Positions 1-6,405 of a DNA stretch of 9,820 nucleotides are shown piece after piece. How positions within the stretch are numbered: position 1 is the first letter of the stretch; every line of letters starts with the position of its first letter. Below the pieces are notes generated by a model, which saw only the letters and a program-made list of their open reading frames with translations, was not told the DNA's origin and ran no database searches. The DNA lies in the NCBI GenBank assembly GCA_009992615.1, contig JAACVA010000104.1, forward strand, positions 1 through 9,820, in the 5' to 3' direction. The position numbers were made by a program, and so were the translations under genes. This DNA is from Rhodobacterales bacterium (GTDB lineage Bacteria > Pseudomonadota > Alphaproteobacteria > Rhodobacterales > Rhodobacteraceae).

Positions 1-315
1 CAGATGTGGAAACAGGTTGAAGTGCTGAAAACACATCCCGACACGTCGCCGCAAGGTGCCGACCCCGATCTCGCCATCCTTGTCGCGGAACCGCTTTGTC
101 ACGTTTTTTCCCTGAAACATGAAAGTGCCGTCCGTCAGCAGTTCCATCATGTTCAGGCAGCGGATGAGCGTCGATTTGCCTGATCCGGATGGCCCGATGA
201 TGGCCAGCACCTCGCCTGTTGGAAGATCAAGGTCGATGCCCTTGAGAACCTTCAGCGCGCCATAGCTTTTGGTGAGGTTGCGCACCGAGATCACGGGGGT
301 TTGCGTGTCAGTCAT
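1..315 (-). CDS. Polar amino-acid ABC transporter ATPase (GlnQ/HisP-like), partial
   Basis: This is the N-terminal 105 codons of an ABC ATPase; the rest lies beyond the left edge. It would sit on the cytoplasmic face of the membrane and drive import through the permease encoded just upstream. Visible motifs are the Walker A loop GPSGSGKST at residues 41-49 and a Q-loop in FQHFNLFPHL at about 96-105, which is typical of the polar amino-acid uptake (PAAT) subfamily. The signature motif, Walker B and H-loop are outside the window. The ATG at 313-315 is chosen because a GAGGA-type ribosome site lies about 9 bases upstream and the protein begins with the usual short MTDTQTPVI lead before the first beta strand. 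It lies 22 bases after the permease stop, so it is the third gene of the minus-strand operon. The family assignment is firm. The exact substrate cannot be read from this subunit. Confidence 0.95.
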   Translation of the reverse strand, partial: MTDTQTPVISVRNLTKSYGALKVLKGIDLDLPTGEVLAIIGPSGSGKSTLIRCLNMMELLTDGTFMFQGKNVTKRFRDKDGEIGVGTLRRRVGMCFQHFNLFPHL

Positions 316-337
316 GTAACATGTCCTCGGTGTGGGG

Positions 338-1000
338 TCAGTCGCTGCGGCGCATCCGGCGCTCGAAGCTGTCGGCAAACTGGGTGAGCGGGAAAAGCAT
401 CACGAAATACAGCAGCGCCGCGATGGTATAGGATTCCAGCGGCCGATAGGTTTCGCTGTTCACGATGTAGGTCATATAGGTCAGGTCCGCGACCGACACG
501 ACGTACAGCAGCGAGGTGTTCTTCAACTGGATCACGGATTGGTTGATGAAGGCCGGCAGCATTTTCTTTACCGCCTGTGGCATGATGATGTGAAACATCG
601 CCTCGGGGCCTGACATGCCGACGGCCAATGCCGCCTCGCGCTGGCCTTTGTCGATGGCGTTGATCCCACCACGGATGATCTCGGCATAGAACGCCCCGAC
701 ATAGAGCGACAGCATCAGCAATCCGGCCATGTAGTTCGGGATGGTCACCCCGATCAGCAGCGGCAAGGCATAATAGGCCCAAAGGATCTGAACCAACAAC
801 GGTGTACAGCGGAACACCTCTTGATAGGCGCGCGCGATCAGCCGCAATGGCCAGAAGCGCGACAGACGGGCAAAAGCGGTCAGCAGCCCGACGACAAGGC
901 CCAGCAAGATCGAACCCACCGTGAAAAGGGCGGTAACCTTCATTCCCTCAAGGAACAGGTCGAACGACATGGCGACCGTATAGAAATCCCAGTTGTACAT
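338..1000 (-). CDS. Polar amino-acid ABC transporter permease (HisM/GlnP family)
   Basis: A 220-residue inner-membrane permease, the normal length for HisM/GlnP-type proteins. Several hydrophobic segments are visible (about 20-43, 68-88, 90-107, 160-180 and 191-209). The conserved cytoplasmic EAA loop that docks the ATPase is seen as REAALAVGMSGPEAMFHIIM, residues 121-140. The segment EVFRCTPLLVQILWAYYALP (61-80) is the family signature. The protein starts at the ATG on 998-1000, with a GAGGA ribosome site about 10 bases upstream, and ends with TGA at 338-340. The gene lies between the binding protein (103-base gap containing two hairpins) and the ATPase (22-base gap). Only one permease is present in the window, so the transporter is either a homodimer or has a second permease beyond the left edge. 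The compound carried is probably an amino acid or a related imino acid or opine, inferred from family and neighbours. Confidence 0.95.
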   Translation of the reverse strand: MYNWDFYTVAMSFDLFLEGMKVTALFTVGSILLGLVVGLLTAFARLSRFWPLRLIARAYQEVFRCTPLLVQILWAYYALPLLIGVTIPNYMAGLLMLSLYVGAFYAEIIRGGINAIDKGQREAALAVGMSGPEAMFHIIMPQAVKKMLPAFINQSVIQLKNTSLLYVVSVADLTYMTYIVNSETYRPLESYTIAALLYFVMLFPLTQFADSFERRMRRSD

Positions 1001-1021
1001 CGGTGGTCCGTCCTCGACGAG

Positions 1022-1039
1022 CGCTGTGGCGACACAGCG
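1022..1039 (-). promoter_or_regulatory. Intergenic hairpin between binding-protein and permease genes (proximal to permease)
   Basis: A perfect 7-bp stem (CGCTGTG at 1022-1028 with CACAGCG at 1033-1039) closes a 4-base loop. It lies 22 bases before the permease start, just upstream of its ribosome site. No T-tract follows on the minus strand, so it is not a classical terminator. In ABC operons such hairpins often protect the highly expressed binding-protein mRNA or reduce downstream translation; that role is inferred here. Confidence 0.5.
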
Positions 1040-1052
1040 TGGGGGTCAGGTG

Positions 1053-1077
1053 CGGCCCGCACAAGACGCGCGGGCCG
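1053..1077 (-). promoter_or_regulatory. GC-rich intergenic hairpin after the binding-protein gene
   Basis: A perfect 8-bp GC-only stem (CGGCCCGC at 1053-1060 with GCGGGCCG at 1070-1077) closes a 9-base loop. It begins 26 bases after the stop codon of the binding-protein gene on the minus strand. There is no U-rich tail. Together with the neighbouring hairpin at 1022-1039 it fills most of the 103-base gap. The likely role is 3'-end protection of the binding-protein message or partial attenuation, giving more binding protein than permease. Confidence 0.55.
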
Positions 1078-1103
1078 GTGTGGGGATGTCGCGCCGGATG
1101 CGC

Positions 1104-1937
1104 TCAGCCGCCCAGATCGAAACCTGCGGGCAGATCGCTGAACGCGATGCCGAAGGGCGCAAGGCTTTCGACGATCCAGGTCTGGTTGTTGCCGACGCGC
1201 CGGTTGTAATCGGCCCAGGCCGAGATGAAGCGTTGGAACACCACGTCACTGGCGTGATGGATGCCGATCACCGAGGGCGAAGACAGCATTGGCGTTGGAA
1301 CATGCACCTTGCCCAACGCCTCGTTGCGTTTCGTCATCACCATGCCGTTCAGCACCGTGTTGACCAGCGCATCCGCCCGGCCCGTCGCCACGGCGACGAT
1401 CGCCTCGTCGCGGGTCTGGAACCGCAGCACCTTTGCATCGGGCAGATACTGGCGCGTGATGTTGTCCTGCGCCGAGCCCAGATCGACCGCGAAGGTCAGG
1501 TCGGGATCGTTCAGGTCTGCCCAGCTGCGCCCGGCCATCTCTTCTTTCGGGGAAACGATGACGAAGCTGTTGAAGTAGGTCGGCGAGGAAAAGTTGATTG
1601 ACAACGCCCGCGTCGGCAGTGCCGTCAGCGCCAGCGCAATATCAGCCCGGCCCGACTGTACGTCGAGGATCGAGTTCGCCCAGCTCGATTCGACCACCTC
1701 AAGCTCGACACCCATCGTCTCAGCGATGTCGCGCCCCATCGCCACGGCAAAACCAGTCCATTCGCCAGTCCGCGGATCGCGGGCAAAATAGGGTGGTTCG
1801 TTCAGAATACCGGCCATTCGCAGCGTACCGCGGTCGCGGATGTCATCGACACTGGTCTGGGCCTGGGCTGTCGTGATTGTCAGGATGGTCGCGGCCGCAG
1901 CCAGAACCCCCTTGAGCACGGATTTCATAGTCATCAT
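1104..1937 (-). CDS. Periplasmic amino-acid-type solute-binding protein
   Basis: A 277-residue extracellular solute-binding protein of family 3 (PF00497 type), the ligand-catching part of the ABC importer encoded downstream. Residues 1-26 form a signal peptide: Met-Lys start, a hydrophobic stretch VLAAAATILTITTA, and a likely cleavage after AQA (24-26). Mature features are RGTLRMAG at 36-43, GEWTGFAVAMGRDIAETMG (58-76), and ALTALPTRALSINFSSPTY (103-121). In the last of these, Arg110 matches the arginine that binds the ligand carboxylate. The start at 1935-1937 is chosen because GAGAGGAG lies just upstream and the signal peptide begins there. The open frame extends further upstream to 2054, but those residues look non-coding. 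In the GRADALVNT segment (187-195), Asn or Thr stands where many amino-acid binders have an Asp for the ammonium group. This might fit a modified or secondary amine ligand, although other explanations are possible. Confidence 0.92.
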   Translation of the reverse strand: MMTMKSVLKGVLAAAATILTITTAQAQTSVDDIRDRGTLRMAGILNEPPYFARDPRTGEWTGFAVAMGRDIAETMGVELEVVESSWANSILDVQSGRADIALALTALPTRALSINFSSPTYFNSFVIVSPKEEMAGRSWADLNDPDLTFAVDLGSAQDNITRQYLPDAKVLRFQTRDEAIVAVATGRADALVNTVLNGMVMTKRNEALGKVHVPTPMLSSPSVIGIHHASDVVFQRFISAWADYNRRVGNNQTWIVESLAPFGIAFSDLPAGFDLGG

Positions 1938-2116
1938 GGACACTCCTCTCTGTCGCAAGCGGCCGGAGGTCGCCCGACCAGTTGTGGAAGCTGTGGACGG
2001 GCCACCCTCGGCCCGCCCTGCGACAACACGACCGTCAAGCAGGCAACAAGGCAATACAAGAAAACGGGGCCAACCTACAAAAATTATTGTGAATGTCTGT
2101 TGGTGTCGGCCCGATG

Positions 2117-2133
2117 TGCCAAAAATGTTGGCA
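2117..2133. promoter_or_regulatory. Candidate operator palindrome TGCCAA-N5-TTGGCA
   Basis: A perfect 6+6 palindrome with a 5-base centre, the size and symmetry expected for one dimeric helix-turn-helix regulator. It lies in the AT-rich core of the divergent control region and its right arm is also a near-consensus -35 hexamer, which would suit repression. The cognate regulator family cannot be named from the site alone. Confidence 0.5.
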
Positions 2134-2157
2134 TCAGAAATTCATCCTCCAACATTT
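2123..2157. repeat. 9-bp inverted repeat overlapping the candidate operator
   Basis: AAATGTTGG at 2123-2131 is repeated in exact inverted form as CCAACATTT at 2149-2157. The spacer is 17 bases and its middle, GAAATTC (2137-2143), is itself symmetric about the same centre. The 26-base centre-to-centre spacing places the arms two to three helical turns apart on one DNA face, as for two cooperating dimers or a tetramer. It shares its left arm with the palindrome at 2117-2133. Confidence 0.5.
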
Positions 2158-2232
2158 ATTGCATTTCCGCAGCGCTTTTTTGGATCGAAATGCCGGCCCC
2201 TCTGTCGTTACGCTGTGAGGGCGAATGTTGAC

Positions 2233-2250
2233 CGGCGGCTTTGCCCGCCG
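2233..2250 (+). promoter_or_regulatory. Leader hairpin upstream of the FAD dehydrogenase gene
   Basis: CGGCGG at 2233-2238 pairs with CCGCCG at 2245-2250 across a 6-base loop. It ends 12 bases before the AGGAGAGG ribosome site (2263-2270) in the presumed leader of the catabolic operon mRNA. No competing structure or leader peptide was recognised. A role in mRNA stability or translation control is possible but unproven. Confidence 0.35.
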
Positions 2251-2273
2251 CGCCCATCGTCTAGGAGAGGCCC

Positions 2274-3440
2274 GTGGCACCGAGCACATCATACGACCTG
2301 ATCATTGTTGGCGGCGGCATCGTCGGTGCCTCTGTTGCCTGGCACGCCACGCAGGCGGGATTGCGCACGCTGGTCATTGATGCGACGGGGCCTGCTGCGG
2401 GGGCGTCGGGTGCCTCGGATGGGGCGGTGGCGGTTGCGACCAAAAAACCGGGGCTGATGGCCGCACTGGCCGGTGAATCGTTGCGCTATGCGATCGCGCT
2501 GTCGGGTGTCGGCGGGGTGCTGAACGGTTGTTTTCACCGGCGCCCCAGCTTTTTGTTCGCCACGCATCCGTTGGAACTTGCCGCACTTGACAGGCTGGCC
2601 CGCATGTTGGCCGAGCCGGGCCTGCCGGTGACCCTCAAGGCCGATACGGGTGCCCGACAGGCGGCGGTTTCAGGGCTGGGCGATGCGGTTCTGCGTGTGC
2701 TGGAACTGGACGGTGAAGGGCATATGACCGGATATGATGCAACATTGGCCTTCCTGCGCGCCAGTGGTGCCGATCTGCGCTGGCCCTGTCGGCTGGACGG
2801 GTTCGACACCCGGAACGGTCGCGTCGATCTGCACACGTCCCGGGGTGTGCTGACAGCGGCGCGGCTGGTGATCGCCAATGGTCTGGGCGCGGCGGCGCTG
2901 CTGCCTGATCTGCCGATTTCGCCGCGCTCGGGGCAGCTTGTCATCACCGAACGGGCGGCGCCCATGGGCTTTCCGCATCTTGCGGGTGCCCTGACCTCGG
3001 CGGCGTATCTGCTGGACAAGACAACGGCCCAGCCCACGACGGGCCTGCCTGCGCCGGTTGTGATCGACCCGCTGACCACCGGCCAGCTTCTGATCGGCAG
3101 CAGCCGCGAGGACGGGGGAAATTCCCAAAGCACCGATTTTGCCGCGGTCCGCCGCATCCTGCACAGCGCTGTCGCCTGTCTGCCGGCCCTGTCGCAGCGG
3201 CGGATCATCCGGGTCTTTGCCGGGGTCCGGGCCGCCTGTGGTGACGGAATCCCGATTGTGGGTGCCTTTTCAAGTGCCCCGAATGTAACGGTTGCAACCG
3301 GGTTTGAAGGTGATGGAATCTGCCTCGCGCCCTTGATCGGCCGCGAAGTGGTGCGCGGTCTGTCGGGGCAGGCGGTTTTGCCCGGCCTCGCGGCGCTGTC
3401 GCCGGATCGTTTCAACAGCAAACAGGTTTCGATCAGATGA
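2274..3440 (+). CDS. FAD-dependent oxidoreductase, DAO-fold subunit of an HcnC/opine-oxidase/D-hydroxyproline-dehydrogenase-type complex
   Basis: A 388-residue DAO-superfamily flavoprotein, probably the catalytic subunit that oxidises the C-N bond of an amino or imino acid and passes electrons to its two partner subunits. The dinucleotide-binding motif IVGGGIVGASVAWH is at 11-24, an acidic residue ends the second strand (VID, 34-36), and AGASGASDGA (42-51) follows. The substrate-domain strand PRSGQLVITE is at 217-226 and GQLLIGSSRED at 270-280. The usual C-terminal flavin segment, GVRAACGDGIPIVG then ATGFEGDGICLAP, is at 317-353. Translation starts at GTG 2274, supported by the strong AGGAGAGG 3 bases upstream and the short lead to the FAD motif. 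The stop overlaps the next start by 4 bases (ATGA). No signal peptide is seen. Relatives act on hydroxyproline, opines or glycine. The substrate cannot be chosen from sequence, but cyclic or N-substituted amino acids fit the partners best. Confidence 0.88.
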   Translation: MAPSTSYDLIIVGGGIVGASVAWHATQAGLRTLVIDATGPAAGASGASDGAVAVATKKPGLMAALAGESLRYAIALSGVGGVLNGCFHRRPSFLFATHPLELAALDRLARMLAEPGLPVTLKADTGARQAAVSGLGDAVLRVLELDGEGHMTGYDATLAFLRASGADLRWPCRLDGFDTRNGRVDLHTSRGVLTAARLVIANGLGAAALLPDLPISPRSGQLVITERAAPMGFPHLAGALTSAAYLLDKTTAQPTTGLPAPVVIDPLTTGQLLIGSSREDGGNSQSTDFAAVRRILHSAVACLPALSQRRIIRVFAGVRAACGDGIPIVGAFSSAPNVTVATGFEGDGICLAPLIGREVVRGLSGQAVLPGLAALSPDRFNSKQVSIR

Positions 3441-3694
3441 GCGGCACAATCATATGGAATGGAAAAAGCATACCCTTTGAATCGGGTGAAACCGTGGCGC
3501 AGGCATTGATGCGGGTGGGCGTCCTGCGGTTCGGCGCGACAGGCAGTGGTCAGCAGCTTGGGCTGTTCTGCGGGATCGGGCAATGCCAGTCCTGCCTTGT
3601 CGAAATCATTGGCGGTTCCCCGCGCGAAGCCTGCCTTACGCCCTGCCGTGACGGTCTTGCGCTGCGTCCGATCGGAGGCGTGTGTGATGTCTGA
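3437..3694 (+). CDS. Small [2Fe-2S] subunit of the dehydrogenase (HcnA/OoxA-N-terminal type)
   Basis: An 85-residue ferredoxin-like protein. It has the cysteine pattern C45-X4-C50-X2-C53-X12-C66 in LFCGIGQCQSCLV and REACLTPC, which is the [2Fe-2S] ligand set of HcnA and of the small subunit of hydroxyproline dehydrogenases. It likely relays electrons between the flavins of the two larger subunits encoded on either side. C70 and C83 are extra cysteines that are not needed for the cluster. The ATG at 3437 overlaps the preceding stop by 4 bases, and its own stop overlaps the next gene by 8 bases, so translation is coupled and the three subunits are probably made in equal amounts. The length is normal for this group (about 80-110 residues). 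Confidence 0.9.
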   Translation: MSGTIIWNGKSIPFESGETVAQALMRVGVLRFGATGSGQQLGLFCGIGQCQSCLVEIIGGSPREACLTPCRDGLALRPIGGVCDV

Positions 3695-4994
3695 GCGCCG
3701 TGTTCTCGTCGTCGGCGCCGGGCCTGCGGGCCTGTGCGCCAGCCTTGATCTGGCCGCCGCGGGCCTTGCCGTGGTTCTTGTTGATCGCGCGCCACGGCTG
3801 GGCGGTGCTGTCTATCCCGAACGTGTGACGGCCCATTCGGGACCACCCGCCGCCTATCCGCAGGGCAAGGCCCTGATCGCGGCGATCCGCGCACAGGCCA
3901 ACCGGATCGACATTCGTACCGGTACAACCTTTGCCGGCATAGACGGCGGCGGCACAGTGGCGCTGACCGGCGCCCACGGGCTGATGCTGCGTCCGGCTGC
4001 GGTGATTCTTGCCACTGGTGCGCGCGAGCTGGTGCAACCCCGGCCCGGTTGGACCCTTCCGGGTGTAACCACGGTGGGCGCTGTTCAGGTTGCGCTCAAG
4101 ACTGCCGGGCAGGTGCCGGAAGGGGCCATGGCAATTGCCGGGTCGGGGCCGCTGCTGTATGCGCTGGGGGCGCAATTGGCGCGGGCCGGCCGACCGCCGC
4201 TGGCGGTGATCGACGCGGCGCACCCGGCGCGGCATCCGCTGCAGGTTCTGCGGCTGCCCCTGCCCGTGTTGCGCGAAGCCGTCGGGTATCTTCTGACGCT
4301 GCGCCGGGCCGGTGTGCCGGTCTTGAGCGGCACACATCTTGCGCAGATTGCGCAGGAAGCGGGCCGTTTGCGCCTGACGCTGGATCGGTCGGGCCGGATG
4401 CGCGAGATTGTGGCAGACCGGGTGGCGCTGCACGACGGCATTGCGACCAATGATTACGGACAGACCGGCGCCGCACCGATCCCGCTGGTCGCGGCTGGCG
4501 ACTGCAACGAGGTGCTGGGCCGTTTCGGGGCTGCCGAAGACGGGCGTCGCGCCGCCGCTGCGGTCATCACGGCGTTGGGGCGGGGCGCGCCGGGCGCACG
4601 GGATTGGCGGTTGACGCCATATCGAGTGGCCCAGACGGCACTGGCAAAGATGTTTGCCCATGATGGCCGTGACCGGTTGGCCCGGCTGCCCGACGACACG
4701 GTGATCTGCCGCTGTGAAAACCGCACCCTTGCCGATCTTTCCGGCATGGCGCCCGAAGAACGCACGCCGCGGCTGTTGCGCCTGACCGGACGCTTCGGGA
4801 TGGGGCCGTGCCAGGGGCGTGGCTGTCTCGATTGGGTTGCGGCGTTGGCCGACACTGGCCGCCCGCCCGCTGACTTCATGGGCGACGTGCGCGGTGCGCG
4901 CTGGCCCGTTGCCCCGATCCCGATTGCCGATCTGCTCGCTGCCGAAGACAGCATGGACGGCCCCATGACAATGCAAAAGGATACCCATCCATGA
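3687..4994 (+). CDS. FAD/NAD(P)-binding subunit with C-terminal BFD-type Fe-S domain (HcnB/OoxA-like)
   Basis: A 435-residue pyridine-nucleotide-disulfide-oxidoreductase-fold protein, the third subunit of the flavin dehydrogenase. The N-terminal FAD motif VLVVGAGPAGLCASL is at 6-20 and ILATGARELV at 107-116. A second nucleotide-binding motif, AIAGSGPLLYALGAQLA, is at 149-165. The flavin-closing strand LVAAGDCNEVLGR is at 267-279. The C-terminal domain has CRCENRT at 341-347 and GMGPCQGRGCLDW at 371-383, so the ligands are C341, C343, C375 and C380, a BFD-like [2Fe-2S] set as in HcnB and opine oxidase alpha subunits. Start ATG 3687 was preferred to the longer frame from 3546, because GGAGG lies 8 bases upstream, the FAD motif follows at once, and the longer version would overlap most of the Fe-S subunit. 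It overlaps the ALDH start by 4 bases. Confidence 0.9.
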   Translation: MSERRVLVVGAGPAGLCASLDLAAAGLAVVLVDRAPRLGGAVYPERVTAHSGPPAAYPQGKALIAAIRAQANRIDIRTGTTFAGIDGGGTVALTGAHGLMLRPAAVILATGARELVQPRPGWTLPGVTTVGAVQVALKTAGQVPEGAMAIAGSGPLLYALGAQLARAGRPPLAVIDAAHPARHPLQVLRLPLPVLREAVGYLLTLRRAGVPVLSGTHLAQIAQEAGRLRLTLDRSGRMREIVADRVALHDGIATNDYGQTGAAPIPLVAAGDCNEVLGRFGAAEDGRRAAAAVITALGRGAPGARDWRLTPYRVAQTALAKMFAHDGRDRLARLPDDTVICRCENRTLADLSGMAPEERTPRLLRLTGRFGMGPCQGRGCLDWVAALADTGRPPADFMGDVRGARWPVAPIPIADLLAAEDSMDGPMTMQKDTHP

Positions 4995-6391
4995 CCCTCT
5001 CTGCCAAGCTTGCGCCGACCGGTGCGAATGACAGCGTGACTGTGTGCAACCCCTATGACGGCGCCGTGGTGGGGCACGTTGCTGTAACGTCCCGTGCCGG
5101 GATCGGGGCGGCCGTTGCGCGCGCCGCCGTCGCCGCCGAGGCGTTCCGCTTTTCCACCCCGCATGAACGCCGGACGCTGTTGAACGCCATCGCCGATCGC
5201 ATGGCGGGCGAGGCTGAAAGACTGGCCCAGACGGTTTCGGCCGAGATGGGCAAGACCATCACCGAGGCCCGCAACGAAATCCGCCGCGCGCAGAACACCC
5301 TGCGCCTGTCCGGCGATGCGGCGACATTTCTCGATGGCGAGGTGATGCATTGCGGGATCGTCGAAGGCGGGGTTGACCGGCAGGCGGTCGTCACCCTTGT
5401 GCCCACAGGGGTTGTCGGGGCGATCACGCCTTTCAACTATCCGGTCAACCTGCTGTGTCACAAGCTGGGCCCGGCGCTGGCTGCGGGCAATGCCATCGTG
5501 GTCAAGCCGTCACCCAAGGCGCCGCTGGCCGCGCAGATGCTTGTCGAACTCTGTCATCAGGCAGGTGCGCCGCGCGACCTGATCCAGATCGTACATGGCG
5601 GGGCCGGGGTGGCCATCGCGTTGGCCGAGGCCCCGATTGACCTTCTCAGCTTTACCGGCGGTGCGGCGGCGGGCCTTGCCTTGAAACGCGCCAGCGGGCT
5701 GGTGCGCTGCCTGATGGAGCTGGGCGGAAACGACCCGCTGTTTGTCATGCCCGATGCCGATCTGCCGGCGGCGGCGCGCACTGCGGTGGGCCAACGCTAT
5801 GAGATCGCCGGGCAAAGCTGTGCGGCCGTCAAAAAGCTGTATGTCCATGAGGCCATTGCAGAAGAGTTCACCGAGATCCTGCTGGCGCATGTAGATGCAG
5901 TGGTCGTTGGCGATCCTGCCGATCCAGCCACGGTGATGGGGCCGGTGATTGACGCTGACGCCGCAGCCGAAGTCGAGGCGCGGATCGCGGCGGCCTGTCA
6001 GGCGGGTGCCACGCTGTTGCGCGGCGGGCGGCGTGGCGCGACAGGGTTCGATCCGGTCGTGGTGGCCGATGTGGATCCCGCAAGCCTGTTGATGCGCGAA
6101 GAAACCTTTGGCCCCGTCCTGTCGATGCGCCGCTTTGCCGATCTGGGCGCGGCGGTGGACGAGGTGAACGCCGCCGGTTTCGGTTTGCAGGCGGGTGTGT
6201 TCACCAATGATCACCGCGCGATCCGCGATCTGACACGCCGGCTGCGGGTCGGCGGGGTGATGATCAACGAAGGCCCTGATTTCCGGGCTGAACATGTGCC
6301 GTTCGGCGGGGTGCGCAAATCGGGTCTGGGCCGCGAAGGCGTTCGGATCGCCACCCGTGAGATGAGCGAAACCAAGGTCGTCATTGACTGA
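4991..6391 (+). CDS. NAD(P)-dependent aldehyde dehydrogenase
   Basis: A 466-residue cytoplasmic aldehyde dehydrogenase that should oxidise an aldehyde or semialdehyde to the acid. All core residues are present: the oxyanion Asn149 in TPFNYP, cofactor-binding Lys172 in VVKPSP, general base Glu243 in LMELGGNDP, nucleophile Cys277 in AGQSCAAVKK, and the EETFGPV motif at 370-376. The C-terminal segment INEGPDFRAEHVPFGGVRKS (425-444) resembles the lactaldehyde / phosphonoacetaldehyde dehydrogenase branch rather than betaine-aldehyde enzymes. The ATG at 4991 overlaps the previous stop by 4 bases and has AAAGGA 9 bases upstream. Operon position suggests it disposes of the aldehyde produced by the DapA-like aldolase two genes downstream, for example a semialdehyde such as aspartate or 2-oxoglutarate semialdehyde. 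That substrate assignment is inference only. Confidence 0.93.
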   Translation: MTLSAKLAPTGANDSVTVCNPYDGAVVGHVAVTSRAGIGAAVARAAVAAEAFRFSTPHERRTLLNAIADRMAGEAERLAQTVSAEMGKTITEARNEIRRAQNTLRLSGDAATFLDGEVMHCGIVEGGVDRQAVVTLVPTGVVGAITPFNYPVNLLCHKLGPALAAGNAIVVKPSPKAPLAAQMLVELCHQAGAPRDLIQIVHGGAGVAIALAEAPIDLLSFTGGAAAGLALKRASGLVRCLMELGGNDPLFVMPDADLPAAARTAVGQRYEIAGQSCAAVKKLYVHEAIAEEFTEILLAHVDAVVVGDPADPATVMGPVIDADAAAEVEARIAAACQAGATLLRGGRRGATGFDPVVVADVDPASLLMREETFGPVLSMRRFADLGAAVDEVNAAGFGLQAGVFTNDHRAIRDLTRRLRVGGVMINEGPDFRAEHVPFGGVRKSGLGREGVRIATREMSETKVVID

Positions 6392-6405
6392 AAGGAAGAC
6401 CCGAG

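Larger units (their letters stand above)
1938..2273. promoter_or_regulatory. Divergent control region between transporter and catabolic operons
   Basis: These 336 bases separate the start codons of the minus-strand binding-protein gene and the plus-strand FAD dehydrogenase gene, so they must carry the promoters of both operons unless one is read through from elsewhere. The middle (about 2050-2185) is clearly richer in A+T than the flanking genes. It holds repeated TGTTGG or CCAACA/C elements at about 2070-2075, 2098-2103, 2126-2131 and 2149-2154. A TTGGCA hexamer at 2128-2133 resembles a -35 box for the plus strand, but no convincing -10 box can be assigned. No protein-coding gene is evident. 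The two operons are probably co-regulated from here. No intact regulator gene is present in the window. Confidence 0.7.

Noticed and set aside
993..1601. Plus-strand open frame of 202 codons across the binding-protein gene
   Set aside because: It is antisense to a convincing signal-peptide-bearing binding protein and spans the intergenic hairpins; it has no good ribosome site.
1938..2054. N-terminal extension of the binding protein to 2054
   Set aside because: The extension would put 39 Arg/Gly-rich residues ahead of a normal signal peptide, while a strong ribosome site directly precedes the start at 1937.
2105..2135. Possible sigma-54 promoter on the minus strand (TGGCAC element)
   Set aside because: The downstream TTGC half is absent at the required spacing; only the TGGCAC half is present.
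2534..3583. Long minus-strand open frame of 349 codons opposite the FAD dehydrogenase
   Set aside because: It is antisense to a gene with clear FAD motifs, is rich in Arg, Pro and Ser with no recognisable domain, and is typical of mirror frames in GC-rich DNA.
3546..3686. N-terminal extension of the HcnB-like subunit to 3546
   Set aside because: It would overlap most of the Fe-S subunit gene in another frame; GGAGG and the FAD motif place the start at 3687.
3636..4988. Minus-strand open frame of 450 codons opposite the HcnB-like gene
   Set aside because: The opposite strand has FAD and BFD cysteine motifs in the expected order; the antisense translation is low complexity without any family motif.
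5510..6295. Minus-strand open frame of 261 codons opposite the ALDH gene
   Set aside because: The ALDH on the plus strand contains all catalytic residues; the antisense product shows no family similarity.
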